Part shown: one piece after another, positions 1-11,384 of the stretch
Layout of the letters: every line of letters starts with the position of its first letter
Numbering within the stretch: position 1 is the first letter of the stretch
NCBI RefSeq assembly: GCF_003589595.1
Contig: NW_020653712.1
Location: forward strand, 318,443 to 382,442
Source of the DNA: Hyposmocoma kahamanoa
Lineage: Eukaryota; Arthropoda; Insecta; Lepidoptera; Cosmopterigidae
Direction of reading: 5' to 3'
DNA: 64,000 nt
Translations under genes and position numbers: made by a program
The notes under the pieces: model-generated
The model's database searches: none
What the model was told of the DNA's origin: nothing
Seen by the model: only the letters and a program-made list of their open reading frames with translations

Positions 1-240
1 GGACGCAACGTGCATCCATCGATTACCCGCCGCCCTTACCAGGTCATCCGTCCATCTAGTAGGGGGCCGTCCCACTGAACGCCTTCCGGTTCGTGGTCTT
101 CATTCGAGAACCTTTCTGCCCCAACGGCCGTCAGTTCTTACGAGTTACGTGCCCTGCCCACTGCCACTTCAACTTGCTAATCCTTTGGGCTATGTCGGTG
201 TCTTTCGTTCTTCTACGGATCTTATCATTTCTGGTTCGAT
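1..240 (-). pseudogene. LINE polymerase C-terminal fragment
   Basis: Read on the minus strand this stretch encodes the tail of a non-LTR retrotransposon polymerase. It has the 'TDIAQRISKLKWQWAGHVTR' type motif that lies downstream of the reverse transcriptase domain in many insect LINEs, followed by remnants of a 'GRPPTRWTDDL'-like segment. Stops and frame changes interrupt it, so it is a dead 5'-truncated copy; it may continue beyond the left edge of the window. Confidence 0.6.
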
Positions 241-439
241 CACGTAGAAAAGATGTGAGCTCAGCGTAGGCGAAATCTTCGAACTTACAACTTTACTACC
301 AAATACAGACCTAAAAAGTGTCAGATAGTACAGAAAAACTTTTTTTTTGTTAATTTATTATGTTTTGCAAAAAGTTACGAAACGAAAATCGTTGTTTATG
401 ATGTCACTAATATAGACCTGTGAGGTTGTTATTATTTTT

Positions 440-893
440 AACCGACTTCAGAATAGGAGGAGGTTCTCAATTCGACTGTATGTTTTTTTTGTATGTATGT
501 TACGCGATGACTCCGGTATTCGTGAACCGATTTTCATAATTCTTTTTTTGTTGGAAAGAGAGTACCTCCATAGTGGTCCCATTTAATTTTGAAGAAAATC
601 ATCCACCTCTAAGGGTGGCTGTTCACTCATGAAGATTCATTTTTATAAATAGCGCCTAAATTTTATTATAACGAGCAATTATTATAATACTTGATTTTGC
701 TATTCTCCAATTCAATGCGTTTTTCTCTCTCAATATACTTTGAGTAGTGAGAACCGATTTTTATTATCTCCTGTGTCAAGTCCCGTATAGTGGCGAACTA
801 GGGGATGAGTCCGGGTTTTGCGCACTTTCCGATGACCATGATGTAATCCCACGTACTTTTGAGGGCGGTTTTTTAGTACACTGTACTGAGATT
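440..893 (+). mobile_element. R2 element, long variant
   Basis: Founding copy for family R2. It opens with AACCGACTTC and a GGAGGAGG stretch and ends with GAGGTCGGTT-like sequence followed by 'TACTGAGATTATAA', giving short terminal inverted repeats AACCGAC(C/T)TCAAAA. The long variant has about 150 extra internal bases compared with copies such as 50764-51028. No coding capacity; probably a MITE. Confidence 0.6.
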
Positions 894-1063
894 ATAAAGT
901 TTCATAGTCTATTAGACGTCCAGTCAATGACATTACGGACTTTAGGAACTACTTACACGATTTATACAAATAACCCTGTATACGAACTAAATGGGCAAAC
1001 AATTATAACGAAACACGTGTAGCGCAAATTGGAATATTTCTTGGATTTAAAAAAAAAGGTATA

Positions 1064-1262
1064 TATAGGAAATGAAACTGTTTTTCCGGATTTAAATCGC
1101 GTATATTTGTTTTTTCAAACAAACCGACGTTTCGGGCCCTTTACAGGTCCCATAGTCACGGTTGACTGAGGTGGTACAGTCTTCAACTGAAACCGAAACG
1201 TCGGTTTGTTTGGAAAACAAATATACGCGATTTAAATCCGGAAAAACGGTTTCATTTCCTAT
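1064..1262. repeat. R5 hairpin element
   Basis: Two arms of about 70 bases (1064-1135 and 1193-1262) are near-perfect reverse complements around a 57-base loop. Each arm carries GGAAATGAAAC, CCGGATTTAAATCGCG and CCGACGTTTCGG. The right flank (AACAATCGCGAACACCTAAGAA) is shared with the copy at 13394-13589, so the element extends to about 1292. Confidence 0.75.
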
Positions 1263-1308
1263 GTGCAACAATCGCGAACACCTAAGAACTCGATAATAAG
1301 GTATATAA

Positions 1309-1460
1309 TTAATAACTTTTGTAATGATAGCGAAAATTTTGTGGTTTGCATTAATATTAGACATAACTGGTTGATGACTTTACCATCTCAGTCAGCCGTG
1401 ACCTGTAAAGGGCCCGAAACGTTGGTTTGTTTGAAAAAGCAAATATAGGTACATGTTTTA
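1309..1460 (-). repeat. R5-related fragment
   Basis: Minus-strand fragment of the longer R5 form seen at 18990-19150: it shares CCTGTAAAGGGCCCGAAACG and the 'ACTGGTTGATGACTTTAC' segment. It abuts the hairpin at 1064-1262, so two family members lie side by side. Confidence 0.55.
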
Positions 1461-1599
1461 GATCCGAAAAAATACCCAAGTGTAAGGAGCAGAAGTATTA
1501 CACAAATTATAAACTTCGTAGTTACTCGTAATATTATGTCTGTCATTACTATCGGAATTATATTCATTATATTATAATCGACAAAATAAATATTTTTCA

Positions 1600-1871
1600 T
1601 TTTCTTTAACTGGTCGATCAAGTCGTGCGCCTGATGGTAAGCTACACGCCTGTCCATAGCAGTTGCAGTGCCACTCAGAGCTTTAACTGGCAATGATCTG
1701 AGGGGCACTGCCACTGCGCCTGTCACCCTAAGACATAAGTTGACAAGGCCCATGTGCCTGTAATTTTGCCAGCCACCTTTACCCTTCAAAACCGGAACAC
1801 AGTAATGCTGACATTACTGCTCGGCTGCAGAAATAGGTAAGATGTCAATCAGAAAAAAGCTCTACTGCTTT
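1600..1871 (-). repeat. R1 repeat
   Basis: Near-complete copy of R1. In the forward sense R1 runs from AGTAGAGCTCCTTGTGAAAG through CTGCCGCCAAGCAGTAATG, GGCACATGGGAC and GACAGGCGTG to CGTCCCGTCACTTGATATTA. I count about 16 complete or partial copies in this window. I do not see terminal repeats or a tRNA-like head, so its class is unknown to me. Confidence 0.65.
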
Positions 1872-2040
1872 CTCTTGTGACAGCGGCGCTCTAAAATTTC
1901 CAATTCCGCTCTATATCGATTCAGTACTGAGTAAACTCATAATTGAAGCGCTCGCTGGTCATCTTCAGAGTAGTAAGGAGGCACAAATCAATTGACCCAT
2001 TCTAACAACGAGTAGTTTCGGGTGAAGTAGGTCATTTAAT

Positions 2041-2190
2041 GTAGGACGCGGGAATTAAGTACCGAACTAGGTCGATTGGGTGTGGCCATAAGGTCGGAGT
2101 TTAACGGAGCGATAGCGGTAGCGTAAATATAGTGATAGAATGCTAGAATCAAACGCGTAACTAGGTCATGCGGGTGTGGCACGACTATCA
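2041..2190. repeat. ~110-bp unit repeat, two units
   Basis: Two degenerate units with 'GACGCGGGAATTAAG', 'AACTAGGTC' and 'GGGTGTGGC' in the same order. The same pattern occurs as two units at 7090-7280. Confidence 0.5.
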
Positions 2191-2634
2191 TTTACTACTC
2201 GTATTATAATATCTACGATGAACACCTCATAATATTGGAATTGATCTACGTTTATTTATTTACTTAAAAGATATATATAATTAAGAAAGACGATATCCAT
2301 AATATTAGCTTTAGAACTAAGTCCAATCTCATGATACCACGATTTCGTATAACTAAGGTAAACGATTTTTTTACGTATAGCGAACGGTATACTTTTTTAC
2401 AATAAGATTCCGAAGCAATATTAAGAAAGTATTTTTAATTGAAGACATTACAAAATTGAAGACTACTTGTTACGACTTGGCTCCAGACAAATTGATTCTA
2501 AGTGTATTTATTCCATAGCATTTAACTTTATTTGAAAAAAAAAACAACTCCTAGAGTTTTTTGCTCACGTTTTCAAGTGTTAGTCTTTTAACAGATTGAC
2601 AAGGTAGATGTTTGCCGTGCAACAGTCGTAATCA

Positions 2635-3065
2635 ACTTAATGCAGCCATAGTCCTCGACTGCATGAAGTTGGTAACGACTTCACACATTTAGGCTGAACT
2701 CACACTGGCGCAGAGTCGAAGCGTCGTCGTGTCGGTTCCTGTTTTTCAGCTACAACGAAAGGCGAGGCGAGACGACCCTCGGATTAACGCGCTCGGATCA
2801 CAGTGTGGTCGGCGTCTGACGCCGAAGGAACGACGCGCGATTCCATATTTGCATAACACAAATTTGTACTTTAATAATGGGAAAATAGAGATGAATATGT
2901 TACAGGCGAAAAACATGACGCGTCGCGACGCTTCGACTCTGTGCCAGTGTGAGTTGAGCCTAACTGCATGCAGTCGATCACGGCTGCATGTAGTCGGTTC
3001 AGACTGCATGCAGTTAATGCATGAAGTTGTTATTCGAGACCTCGACTGCATGAAGTTGATATTTT
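2635..3065. repeat. CTGCATG(C/A)AGT palindromic array, split
   Basis: Degenerate short units of the form CGACTGCATGAAGTTG occur at 2635-2680 and again at 2961-3060. The two halves are separated by the inverted-repeat element at 2691-2961. Confidence 0.5.
2691..2961. mobile_element. Harbinger-like MITE
   Basis: A 271-bp element with about 40-bp terminal inverted repeats: it begins AGGCTGAACTCACACTGGCG and ends with the near-complement, ...CCAGTGTGAGTTGAGCCT. Flanking TTA on the left and TAA on the right are compatible with a 3-bp TWA target duplication that has since diverged. The open frames inside are on both strands and result from the palindromic, GC-richer sequence, not from coding. Confidence 0.6.
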
Positions 3066-3109
3066 CGTATGGAATAGGTAAATGATTTTCGACTTTGACT
3101 TAATTACTT

Positions 3110-3480
3110 ACGTTGCTGGCTCGGCGACCCAAAGTGGATCTTGGTTTCTGACACCAAAGTCCGCCATTTCTTTTGGTCTTGTTCTAGTACCGACCATTTG
3201 AGCTCATGCAGCTCCTTCAGATCTTTGGCGAAGCCATCCTTCCAGCGATACACTGGACGATGACCTGTAAGTTGCCCCAAATACGCTCTTTTGGCAGCTC
3301 GATTCTCGAAACATACTCTAGACAGCGAAGTCGGGCGGATTTTATTTCCCCTATTATGTTCGGCTCAGACACTAACTCTTCAATATCTCTATTGAATCTG
3401 GCCCTTCAGTTCCCAAAGTCTCCTGCGATTGGTCGCTGAATCTTTCGGAATATCTCTCCTTCCGCCACTAATAATTCTAG
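3110..3480 (-). pseudogene. RTE-like LINE polymerase tail
   Basis: Minus-strand translation gives pieces typical of the C-terminal region of LINE polymerases: 'NIIGEIKSARLRCLEYVSRI', a YLGQPTG/RYRWKDG-like stretch and 'HELKWSVLEQDQKKWR'-like sequence in shifting frames. Frameshifts and stops show it is dead. Confidence 0.6.
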
Positions 3481-3489
3481 GATCGGAAA

Positions 3490-4240
3490 ACTAACATAAG
3501 TCAGAAATGCTTCATTTTTTAATACAAACAAAGTTTATTTTTCTGTTTTATTTTTACAAAATTGAAATATCGTCTGCTTAAAGGTGACATAAGTGACAGT
3601 TTTGCCAAAAATGACTTAATTACACAGTTGTGATAAGAAAATCACGATTTTTCTACTGGTAACTTCCAATATTTAATAGCTTGCTTAGTTCGTGAGTTAG
3701 ACAGTGAAAATACCAGGTAAGAGATAGCTTTTGGCAGAACATATTCATGAGAAATCGAATAAGAACATTTAAATACATAAATCTTAAAAATGTATTCAAG
3801 TAAAATATATGAAAACAATTTACGTCTTTCATATTACAAGGTACCTACAACAATAATATACTAAAACAATTTATTGGTCCAGCATGTAACATTCGAACCA
3901 AGTTGGTAGGCGGAAATGGTTCAGGTAAAACAAAATAAAATCAAATACGTGTTTTGCAACACAGGTAAAACAAAATAAAATCAAATACGTGTTTTGCAAC
4001 ATTGTTTTTAGTCTAATTTATTGTGTTGTTTCCGTGCAAAATATAATTGTTATTGCGTTTCATCAACATGGAAAAGAATACTAGATCAAGGAGTAAACAC
4101 AAATATGCTGGTGAATAATTTTATGGTTTTTTTTTTGTATAACACGGTTTGAGGTTATGTTAACCGAACTGTTTTTTTAATGTTCAAGCAATATGATAAT
4201 AATGCTTGAAAAGTATTGTAAATGATACTCCTAAAGTAAT
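3490..4240. other. AT-rich non-genic stretch with 40-bp duplication
   Basis: No gene seen. The only structure is a perfect head-to-tail 40-bp duplication (3922-3961 and 3962-4001) starting CAGGTAAAACAAAATAAAAT. Confidence 0.6.
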
Positions 4241-4244
4241 TTTT

Positions 4245-4330
4245 AACCGACTTCAAAAAAAAGGAGGAGGTTCTCAAATCGACTGTATTTTTTTTATTTT
4301 TTTTTGTTGTACGTTGTTCAGATAATTGAT
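4245..4330 (+). mobile_element. R2 terminal fragment
   Basis: Only the AACCGACTTC...GGAGGAGGTTCTCAA end of R2 is present, followed by a T-rich run. Confidence 0.55.
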
Positions 4331-4742
4331 TACATCCAGATCATCGATCATAAATTCCTAGAGTCAGGACATAGATAGCTATAAGAAGGTGGACTCTACG
4401 CACAGCTCCATTGAAAATTATAAAAATTACTCCACTGTTTACTCAATGCCGAACAATCTTTCAATTTTTAAATATGCCCGCAAAAAACAAATAATCAAAG
4501 TCGGCACCCAAAAAATTGTGAAAGATAACTAACCTTGTCTAAGAATTTATAAGTACCACGAATTTTACGATCTGAAGCAATTGGCTTCAAATTTATATAT
4601 TAATGCCAAAAAAGATTTGAAGGTAAACCTGTAAAGAGGATGAAGATCAGACAATTTCGTTACATGAAGACGAACTCAACAAAATATTTTCCAAATACGA
4701 TCTAAACGATACCTTTAACTACATCGACGTGAAGTTCGTTCA

Positions 4743-5037
4743 GTAGCAGTACAGCTTGTGAAAGAATTCCTCCAGGGAAGTACTGCCACTTTACCTATTT
4801 CTGCCGCCAAGCAGTAATGTCAGCATTACTGTGTTCCGGTTTTGAAGGGTAAGGGTGCACGTGAAATTACAAGCACATGGGACAACTTATGTCTCAGGGA
4901 GACGGGCGCAGTGGCAGTGCCCCTCAGATCTTTGCGATTTAAACTCTGAGTGACACTGCAATTATCATGCATAGGCTTGTAGCTTACCATCAGGCGCACT
5001 ACTTGTTCGTCCCGTCACTTGATATTATAAAAAAAAA
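4743..5037 (+). repeat. R1 repeat
   Basis: Full-length forward copy, ending in an A-run after CGTCCCGTCACTTGATATTA. The A-run at the 3' end would suit a retroposed element, but I see no target duplication. Confidence 0.65.
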
Positions 5038-5099
5038 AATATATTACAAAACCTCCCAAAACTGCCCGAAGATCCACCAGAAAGAGAACTCGTGTAGAG

Positions 5100-5298
5100 G
5101 AAACCCCACTGTTAAAACAAATTATACGAAAGACCATTGCCAATCAGTGAAGCCAAAAAGGATCTACTGAAACTGTGCGTTTCAGGGGTTATTCCAGAAG
5201 AGCTTCACGGCTGGTACAAGTGTTTAAGTGCGGATGAGAATATTACCGATCGGGCTCCAAAACTGGACATTTACGAGAGCGAGCCTGAAGAATAGTAA
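5100..5298 (+). pseudogene. Transposon-like ORF fragment
   Basis: In one plus frame after a frame change this reads as the end of a protein with 'PISEAKKDLLKLCVSGVIP', a 'WYK' motif and an acidic terminus ending 'ESEPEE' and a stop. The pattern resembles C-termini I associate with lepidopteran transposon-encoded proteins, but I cannot assign the family. Frame changes upstream mark it as broken. Confidence 0.35.
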
Positions 5299-5813
5299 TT
5301 ATTTTGTAATCATTATCATACATACGACAGCTGATTTAATGTTGAGTTCTATGTATAAGTATTTTTATTGTTACTGCTGCAGGGTGAAAGTGAAAACATT
5401 TGACAAAATTTTAGGGATGTTTAAAAAAAAATCGAAAATTGTTACATCCACGTTTTCTTAGACTCTTCTGTAAAGATGTACATCTTTGTAATGTATAATA
5501 TACTCCCATGCCAATTATCTTGTGTCAAACTAAGGAATTCCCTGTACTACGGATAAGAGAGCAACGGAATTCATAAGTTCGTTTCTCAAATTGTCCTCTA
5601 AAGCGCCACTGAGGTTTTCATTGACAGATAAATTCATAGAAATGTATGTTTTAAATTTCACTATAGATTGTAAAACTGACAATCTTTTGTTTTGTGACGC
5701 CTGAGAGGCTATTTGGTTCGATTTTTTTCTATTAACAAACATTTTTCTAAAACAAACATGTTTTTTTCTGAACCGCATATAGATAAAATGTTTCATTATC
5801 ATTAGTAAATGTG

Positions 5814-6025
5814 TTCCCTAGTGCGTAGCAATGTTGAGTGTGTGTGTTATTATTATAGATATGTTTTAGTTTATAGGTAGTCAGAAATGTTGTCTATTGC
5901 CTGAAAATATTATCATATATCTAAATATGGTTCTAAAACTTAAAGCAAACTTAAGGGCATTGCAACTGTTATGGATAGCTGTGTCGCTTACCATCAGGCG
6001 CACGACTTATTAGTCCTATCACTAA
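5814..6025 (+). repeat. R3 tail and R1 fragment
   Basis: 5814-5860 matches the 3' end of the R3 SINE (CCCTAGTGCG..ATGTTGAGTGTGTG then ATT units). 5955-6025 matches the 3' third of R1 (GCATTGCAACTGTTATGGA to CGACTTATTAGTCC). Confidence 0.5.
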
Positions 6026-6169
6026 AAAGAACCAGATGTGTAAATACATAGATAACCAGAAATGGGTATAATTTACAAAAAGAGTGCGCATATGAAATGA
6101 AACAATTTTACATTACAATAAATAATTTTACAATTTTAAACATTTTATTTCAGACGGTACAGTTACATG

Positions 6170-6640
6170 TCCATATGGTCTTAGTAGGCACTTACAACTA
6201 TGTGAGTAGAAAGCAAAGTGCTCATTTTCATGAACAAGGATGGACTTCCAGTACTTAAGGAGTGGGCTGTCCATCCTCTCTCTCTGCCTCTCACTCTGGC
6301 CATGTCACTCTTGCGAACGACTGCCTGAAAACTATCGATTCTAACCTCCGCGAACATCGCTGAGGCACTACAGTGTCGAGGCAGCCCCAGCAGTCCCCTG
6401 AGGGCGTTGTTGAATCGGACACGCAAGGCATTGTATGCTTTTTTAGTGTGATTGCTCCACAGGTTGCACTGTGTGATCTGGCAATATGTTTTGAAAATGG
6501 TGATTTTCACCTCGAAAGAGCACCGTGCAAACCTGCGGGCCAGCATATTACGCCTTACCGCCAGCGCCCTATACACTGCAATAAATGATAAAATGCTGTG
6601 GCACAGACGTCTGGACATTTAAATAAGAAAGATATCTAAA
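6170..6640 (-). pseudogene. LINE reverse transcriptase C-terminal region
   Basis: A 145-residue minus-strand frame reads 'ALAVRRNMLARRFARCSFEV', then 'ALRVRFNNALRGLLGLPRHC' and a 'SASAMFAEVRIDSFQAVVRK' segment. This is the conserved thumb/post-RT region of insect non-LTR retrotransposons. The catalytic RT motifs lie upstream and are absent, so this is a 5'-truncated insertion. Confidence 0.65.
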
Positions 6641-6654
6641 TATTGGGATTGCCT

Positions 6655-6892
6655 ACCCATAAAGTTGCAATGCCATTCAAAACTTTAAATCGCCAAGATT
6701 TAGCGTCACTGTCACTACGCCAGTCGCCCTGAAACATAAAGTTAACAAATCTCCCATGTGCTTGTAATTTCACCTATATATTATATAATATAATAAACCT
6801 TCAAAACCGGAACCCAGTAATAGTCCCATTATTACTTGGTAGCAGAAATAGGTGCAGTGTCAGTACTTCCCTGGACGAACTCTTATAAGATA
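6655..6892 (-). repeat. R1 repeat
   Basis: Minus-strand copy directly behind the LINE fragment. It carries a small AT insertion (TATATTATATAATATAATA) near 6776. Confidence 0.6.
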
Positions 6893-7089
6893 TAAGATTA
6901 GCTGTGAGAGAATGCGGATATTATTTTCGTGAATTTGATTCAATTGTATGTTATAATATTTTTCATTACTGACATAGATATAAGTATATTTGTAACTAAC
7001 ATCTATGGACGTGTGAAATAAACAATTTGTATTTGAATTTTCAGTAAAACTTAAATAGGTCATACCGGTCTCCAGTCTTCAAAACAACG

Positions 7090-7280
7090 GAGTTGAACCG
7101 GAGCGTCAATTCAGTATGAGATAGAATGTGGGAATTAAACATGAAACTAGGTCTAGTATGGGTGTGGTCGTGAGGTTGAAAAGCAGCGGAGTTGTAGCGG
7201 GAGCGGAGAATTTTATCCATAATATAGGATGCGGGATTCAGCGCGCAACTAGGGTAATAGGTTGTGGCCAGGAGATTAAA
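7090..7280. repeat. ~110-bp unit repeat, second site
   Basis: Two units related to 2041-2190 ('ATAGAATGTGGGAATTAAAC', 'AACTAGG', 'GGGTGTGG', 'GCAGCGGAG'). Confidence 0.5.
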
Positions 7281-7342
7281 GGGTAACGGATGGAAACAGA
7301 ACAAGGTTTTCAGGTTGTATTCGTTTACTAATTTTTTTTTTA

Positions 7343-7593
7343 TGATACCAAGTGAAGAGACGAACAAGTCATGCACCCAGTGGTAAGCGCCATGCCTGTA
7401 AAAACAGTTGCAGGGCCGCTCAGAGAGCACTGCCACTGCGCCCGTCACCCTAAGACATAATTTCACGTGCCTACAATTTAACACCAGCACCCTTACCCTT
7501 CAAATTCAGAATGCGCTTGGCGGCAGAAATAGGTAATGTGGCAGTACTACCCTGGACGGACTCTTTCACGAGGAGCTCTATTGTACTGCTACG
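7343..7593 (-). repeat. R1 repeat
   Basis: Minus-strand copy lacking part of its centre; both the TCACTTG/ACGAAC end and the CTGGACGGACTCTTTCACGA end are present. Confidence 0.6.
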
Positions 7594-8435
7594 AAAAAGT
7601 TAAACGTTAAAAAGTTAGACGCGATTTTCTTATCTTACAGTTTTGTTTACAAATATGTGCTGTAGTATATTAAGTTTAGGTTTTTTTTCTGTATCAATCA
7701 TAAATCTTTTCGTTACAGTGTTATTTATTGAATATCATAGTTGCTGTGCTGTATGTTTTGCTACTATGATATTAAAATATTTTACTACGAACAACACAAA
7801 CAAAAATTCCTTCGACTCCAAACCAGAGACCTTGATTCCTTTGTGAAAATTTTGTTTATCTTATTAGCAACGGAATAGTTACAATATTTGACATAGATAG
7901 ACTCTGCCCATGATCCGGCTCTCGTAGGACCAAAGACGTTGGTGTTCTTGATCTGGATCGGTGGAGTGTATTCGTTCAGTTTCTTGCTTTTTTCGGGATC
8001 GGCAATGAAACACTTGTTAAACTGCTTACTACAACTAACTACGTTTATTGCTCGTTCGGGTCCTACTTATATACTAGTTACAGTCTTTCAACTAGTAACT
8101 ATGTTAGATAGATAGATAGATATACACTTTATTGCTCACATACAATAACAAAAACAGTACATAGACAACTTAAAACTAATGTGGGCAAAGGCGGTCTTAT
8201 CGCTAAGAGCGATCTCTTCCAGACAACCTTTGAGGTATAGGAAAGCTAATCTAAGGAGAAGAGGTAGTGTGCCAAAGTCAGAAACGTATAAGTAGTATAA
8301 TATATATATATATCGAATAATAAATAAACAAATAACGGTGTACTAGACTTACATATATATTTGTAAATAATAAAGAAATATATATACCTAAATATACTTA
8401 TACTTACCAATAAATATATAAATACATGTTGCATA

Positions 8436-11384
8436 CTAGGAACGTTTGAGAAGATAGTTACGCAATGCAGTTTTAAAAATAAGAAGCGACTTGGAATGTC
8501 GTATTTCAGACGGAAGTTCGTTCCACAATTGTGCAGCCATAATCGTAAAGGAGTTCATGTAGTATCCTGACCGGGTGAAGGGAGGTTTCAGCAAGTTATC
8601 CGCCTTGGACCTTAGTTCGCGATTGTGATCTTCACCGAGAAAACGAAAACGTTCCTTAAGGTAAGGTGGGCTTCGAGGGTCATACAGTACATTATAAAGG
8701 AAACTGAGAACGTGCTCCTCACGGCGCTGCTTGACAGAAAGCCACTGAAGCCTTCTCCTATACTCAGACACGTGATCGAACTTGCGCAACCCGTATATGA
8801 ATCTGATGCAAAGATTCTGCAGACGTTGGAGCTTGCCTAATAAATCATCATTGAGGTCAATAACACAGACATCAGCATAATCTATAATAGGTAGGAGCAG
8901 CGATTGCGCGAGTTCAATCTTGGTCTTCACAGGAATCAGATTTTTCCACCGTCGCAATGAACCGGAGGCAGCAAACACCTTTCTACTAACCTCAGCGATA
9001 TGTGGCGCCCAAGACAGGGTGGAGTCAAAGAGAACGCCAAGGTTTTTGACAACACTGCTGAAAGGTAAAGGGAAGGAGTCAAAGACGAGCGAGGGAACAG
9101 ACGTATAATTTATCTTAGCTATCTGCTTCGAGCCACCAATGACGATGGCTTGCGACTTGTTGGGATTGACTGTAAGGCCATGGGTTCGACTCCAATTGTG
9201 TATTGTCGCAAGGTCGTCATTAAGTTCAGCAATTAAACTATCTAAACCATGCACAGGAGACCGGGAATAGATCTGAAGATCGTCAGCATACAAATGATAC
9301 TGACAAGAAAGCAAGGGAGTAAGGGAGTTAATAAATATTGAAAAAAGAAGAGGAGAGAGGACCCCACCCTGAGGCACACCAGCAGTAACATCACAGAAGG
9401 TAGAATGCTTGTTATCGACACGTACACATTGCCTTCGCCCAACGAGATAGTGGCGAAACCACTCCACAACCGAATCTGATACCAGGATAGATTTTAACAT
9501 TGCTAAAAGGATGTCGAAGTCAACAGTGTTGAAGGCGTTGCTGAAGTCTAAAAGAACTAATACTGTCAGATGCTGAGACGACATACCTTCGCGAATGTCG
9601 TCAGACACCTTGGTCAAGGCAGACACAGTGCTATGCCCCGAGCGGAAACCAGACTGGAAAGGGCTAAGGATATTATTGAAGTTCATGAAAATTGTGATCT
9701 GATTATGGACAAGACGCTCAAGAACTTTGGAAAGGAATGGAAGAATAGAAATAGGACGAAAATGAGAGGGTAGAGATGGATTAGAGGTTTTAGGAACAGG
9801 GACTACAGCAGCCTGACGCCAACATGACGGGAAAGTGCCAGTGTCAAGAGAAAAGTTGAAAATATGGCAAAGTATAGGAACCAGAATAGAAGAACCATGT
9901 AACATCATCCTACGGTTTATTCCATCCAGTCCTTCAGCATTGGATTTTATGGCCAAGATGTTTTTCTCAACTTCACTCTCGGACACAGGCCTAAAGGAGA
10001 AAACCGGATGTTGTGAGTCATGGGCAGTAGAAAGTGACTGTAGCGTAGATTGCTTGATACTAGAAGAAAGAGAGGAAGGCGTTGTGAAATGCGAGTTCAA
10101 GGAGTTAAGGTCAAGATTAAAGGGAGTAGGAGATTTTGATTTGCCAATACCAAGGGAATTTAGGAAAGACCATACCTTAGCAGGATCACCATTAGAAACC
10201 GAGGCATGTATGTGACGGCGCTGCGCATCCCTGCACACCCTGCTACAGCGGTTGCGAAGTTCCTTAAATCTACGGTGGGTTTCATCTGAAGGATCGTTTC
10301 TATACCGCACCTTAGCAAGATTGCGCTTGTTCATCAATGCCCTAATTTCTGCAGTGAGCCAAGGGGCAGGAAGATGTTTCAATCGAACAGGACGGAGTGG
10401 AGCATGTATATCATATAGCTGTATTAGTATTGAGTTGAAAATTTCCATCTTCTGATCTATAGTAGGGGCTCTAAGTACAGCGTCCCAGTCAATACCGTTA
10501 AGGTCAAGCATACATCTTTCCTCATCAAAGTTCCTGAAACTGCGCTGCATGACCACTCGTGGTTTAGGCTTAGGACAACGGATTCTGTACGAAAGGTAAA
10601 TAAGGTCATGATAGGAGAAGGCCTCGGCCGGAAGTTGACCGTGAGCAGTTACATGATTAGTAGAAGAGACAATGGCAAGGTCCAACAAAGATGGCTGGCA
10701 GTCAGGAAAGTGATGTGTTGAGGAAGACGGAAGAATGTTCAGATTAATAGAATCCACGATTGAGCGAAGTCGAGTAGAACGGGAGTCGTGTTTGAACAGA
10801 CAGGTGTTAAAATCACCCATAATAACTGTATGATCAACCGTGGGTACCAAATCTTCCAACAAAGTCTCAAATTTACTGAAATAATCAATATTTAGGTTTG
10901 GACTATAAAAAACTCCCAAAAGGAGCTTCTGATGGCCCAAAAGCACCTCCACAAAAAGATGTTCCGAAGATTCAGAATAAAGAGAGGGGGATTTGTCAAG
11001 AATACTGAAAGGAAGATTACTCCTAAGATATATAGCAACTCCTCCGCCACCCTTGCCAGTCCTGTCATTACGAATGAGATGGAAACCAGGAAGGGAATAG
11101 GAAGAAGAAGGGAGACATGGTTTTAAAAAAGTTTCAGAAACCAAGATGGCGTTAATGTTCTGGCTATTAGAGAAAGTGCTCACCAAATCAGTGTAATGCG
11201 CTGGAATACTTTGGGCATTTATATGGACTGCATTAAAATTTTTCGCAACAGTTGAAAAGTTAGATTCCAGAAGTTCATCTAACGGTTGTGACAAACTGTG
11301 AAAACTACTATGCGAAGACGCCGAAAGAAAATCCGACTCATCACTCAAAAAATCGTTACCATTATTATCATTAGTTTGCAACAT
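8436..11384 (-). CDS. LINE ORF2: endonuclease and reverse transcriptase
   Basis: A 982-residue open frame. Residues ~50-270 are an exonuclease/endonuclease/phosphatase-type target-nicking endonuclease: N of NAQSI (~57), E of VSETFL (84), GDFN (190-193), LLDLA (233-237) and an SYHDL near 257 where many relatives have SDH. Residues ~520-790 are reverse transcriptase: FRPISIL (542), LDFSNAF with the first catalytic Asp (613), GVPQGGVLSPLLF (669), and YADD (699-702). The C-terminal 200 residues match the post-RT region of other LINE fragments in the window, for example 28370-28850. The protein copies the element's RNA at the nicked chromosomal target. No stop or frameshift is seen; the first Met lies just upstream of the endonuclease and fits. 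Confidence 0.93.
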   Translation of the reverse strand: MLQTNDNNGNDFLSDESDFLSASSHSSFHSLSQPLDELLESNFSTVAKNFNAVHINAQSIPAHYTDLVSTFSNSQNINAILVSETFLKPCLPSSSYSLPGFHLIRNDRTGKGGGGVAIYLRSNLPFSILDKSPSLYSESSEHLFVEVLLGHQKLLLGVFYSPNLNIDYFSKFETLLEDLVPTVDHTVIMGDFNTCLFKHDSRSTRLRSIVDSINLNILPSSSTHHFPDCQPSLLDLAIVSSTNHVTAHGQLPAEAFSYHDLIYLSYRIRCPKPKPRVVMQRSFRNFDEERCMLDLNGIDWDAVLRAPTIDQKMEIFNSILIQLYDIHAPLRPVRLKHLPAPWLTAEIRALMNKRNLAKVRYRNDPSDETHRRFKELRNRCSRVCRDAQRRHIHASVSNGDPAKVWSFLNSLGIGKSKSPTPFNLDLNSLNSHFTTPSSLSSSIKQSTLQSLSTAHDSQHPVFSFRPVSESEVEKNILAIKSNAEGLDGINRRMMLHGSSILVPILCHIFNFSLDTGTFPSCWRQAAVVPVPKTSNPSLPSHFRPISILPFLSKVLERLVHNQITIFMNFNNILSPFQSGFRSGHSTVSALTKVSDDIREGMSSQHLTVLVLLDFSNAFNTVDFDILLAMLKSILVSDSVVEWFRHYLVGRRQCVRVDNKHSTFCDVTAGVPQGGVLSPLLFSIFINSLTPLLSCQYHLYADDLQIYSRSPVHGLDSLIAELNDDLATIHNWSRTHGLTVNPNKSQAIVIGGSKQIAKINYTSVPSLVFDSFPLPFSSVVKNLGVLFDSTLSWAPHIAEVSRKVFAASGSLRRWKNLIPVKTKIELAQSLLLPIIDYADVCVIDLNDDLLGKLQRLQNLCIRFIYGLRKFDHVSEYRRRLQWLSVKQRREEHVLSFLYNVLYDPRSPPYLKERFRFLGEDHNRELRSKADNLLKPPFTRSGYYMNSFTIMAAQLWNELPSEIRHSKSLLIFKTALRNYLLKRS

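Noticed and set aside
2729..3085. 118-residue plus frame and its antisense partner
   Set aside because: Both lie in the palindromic MITE at 2691-2961; no homology recognised.
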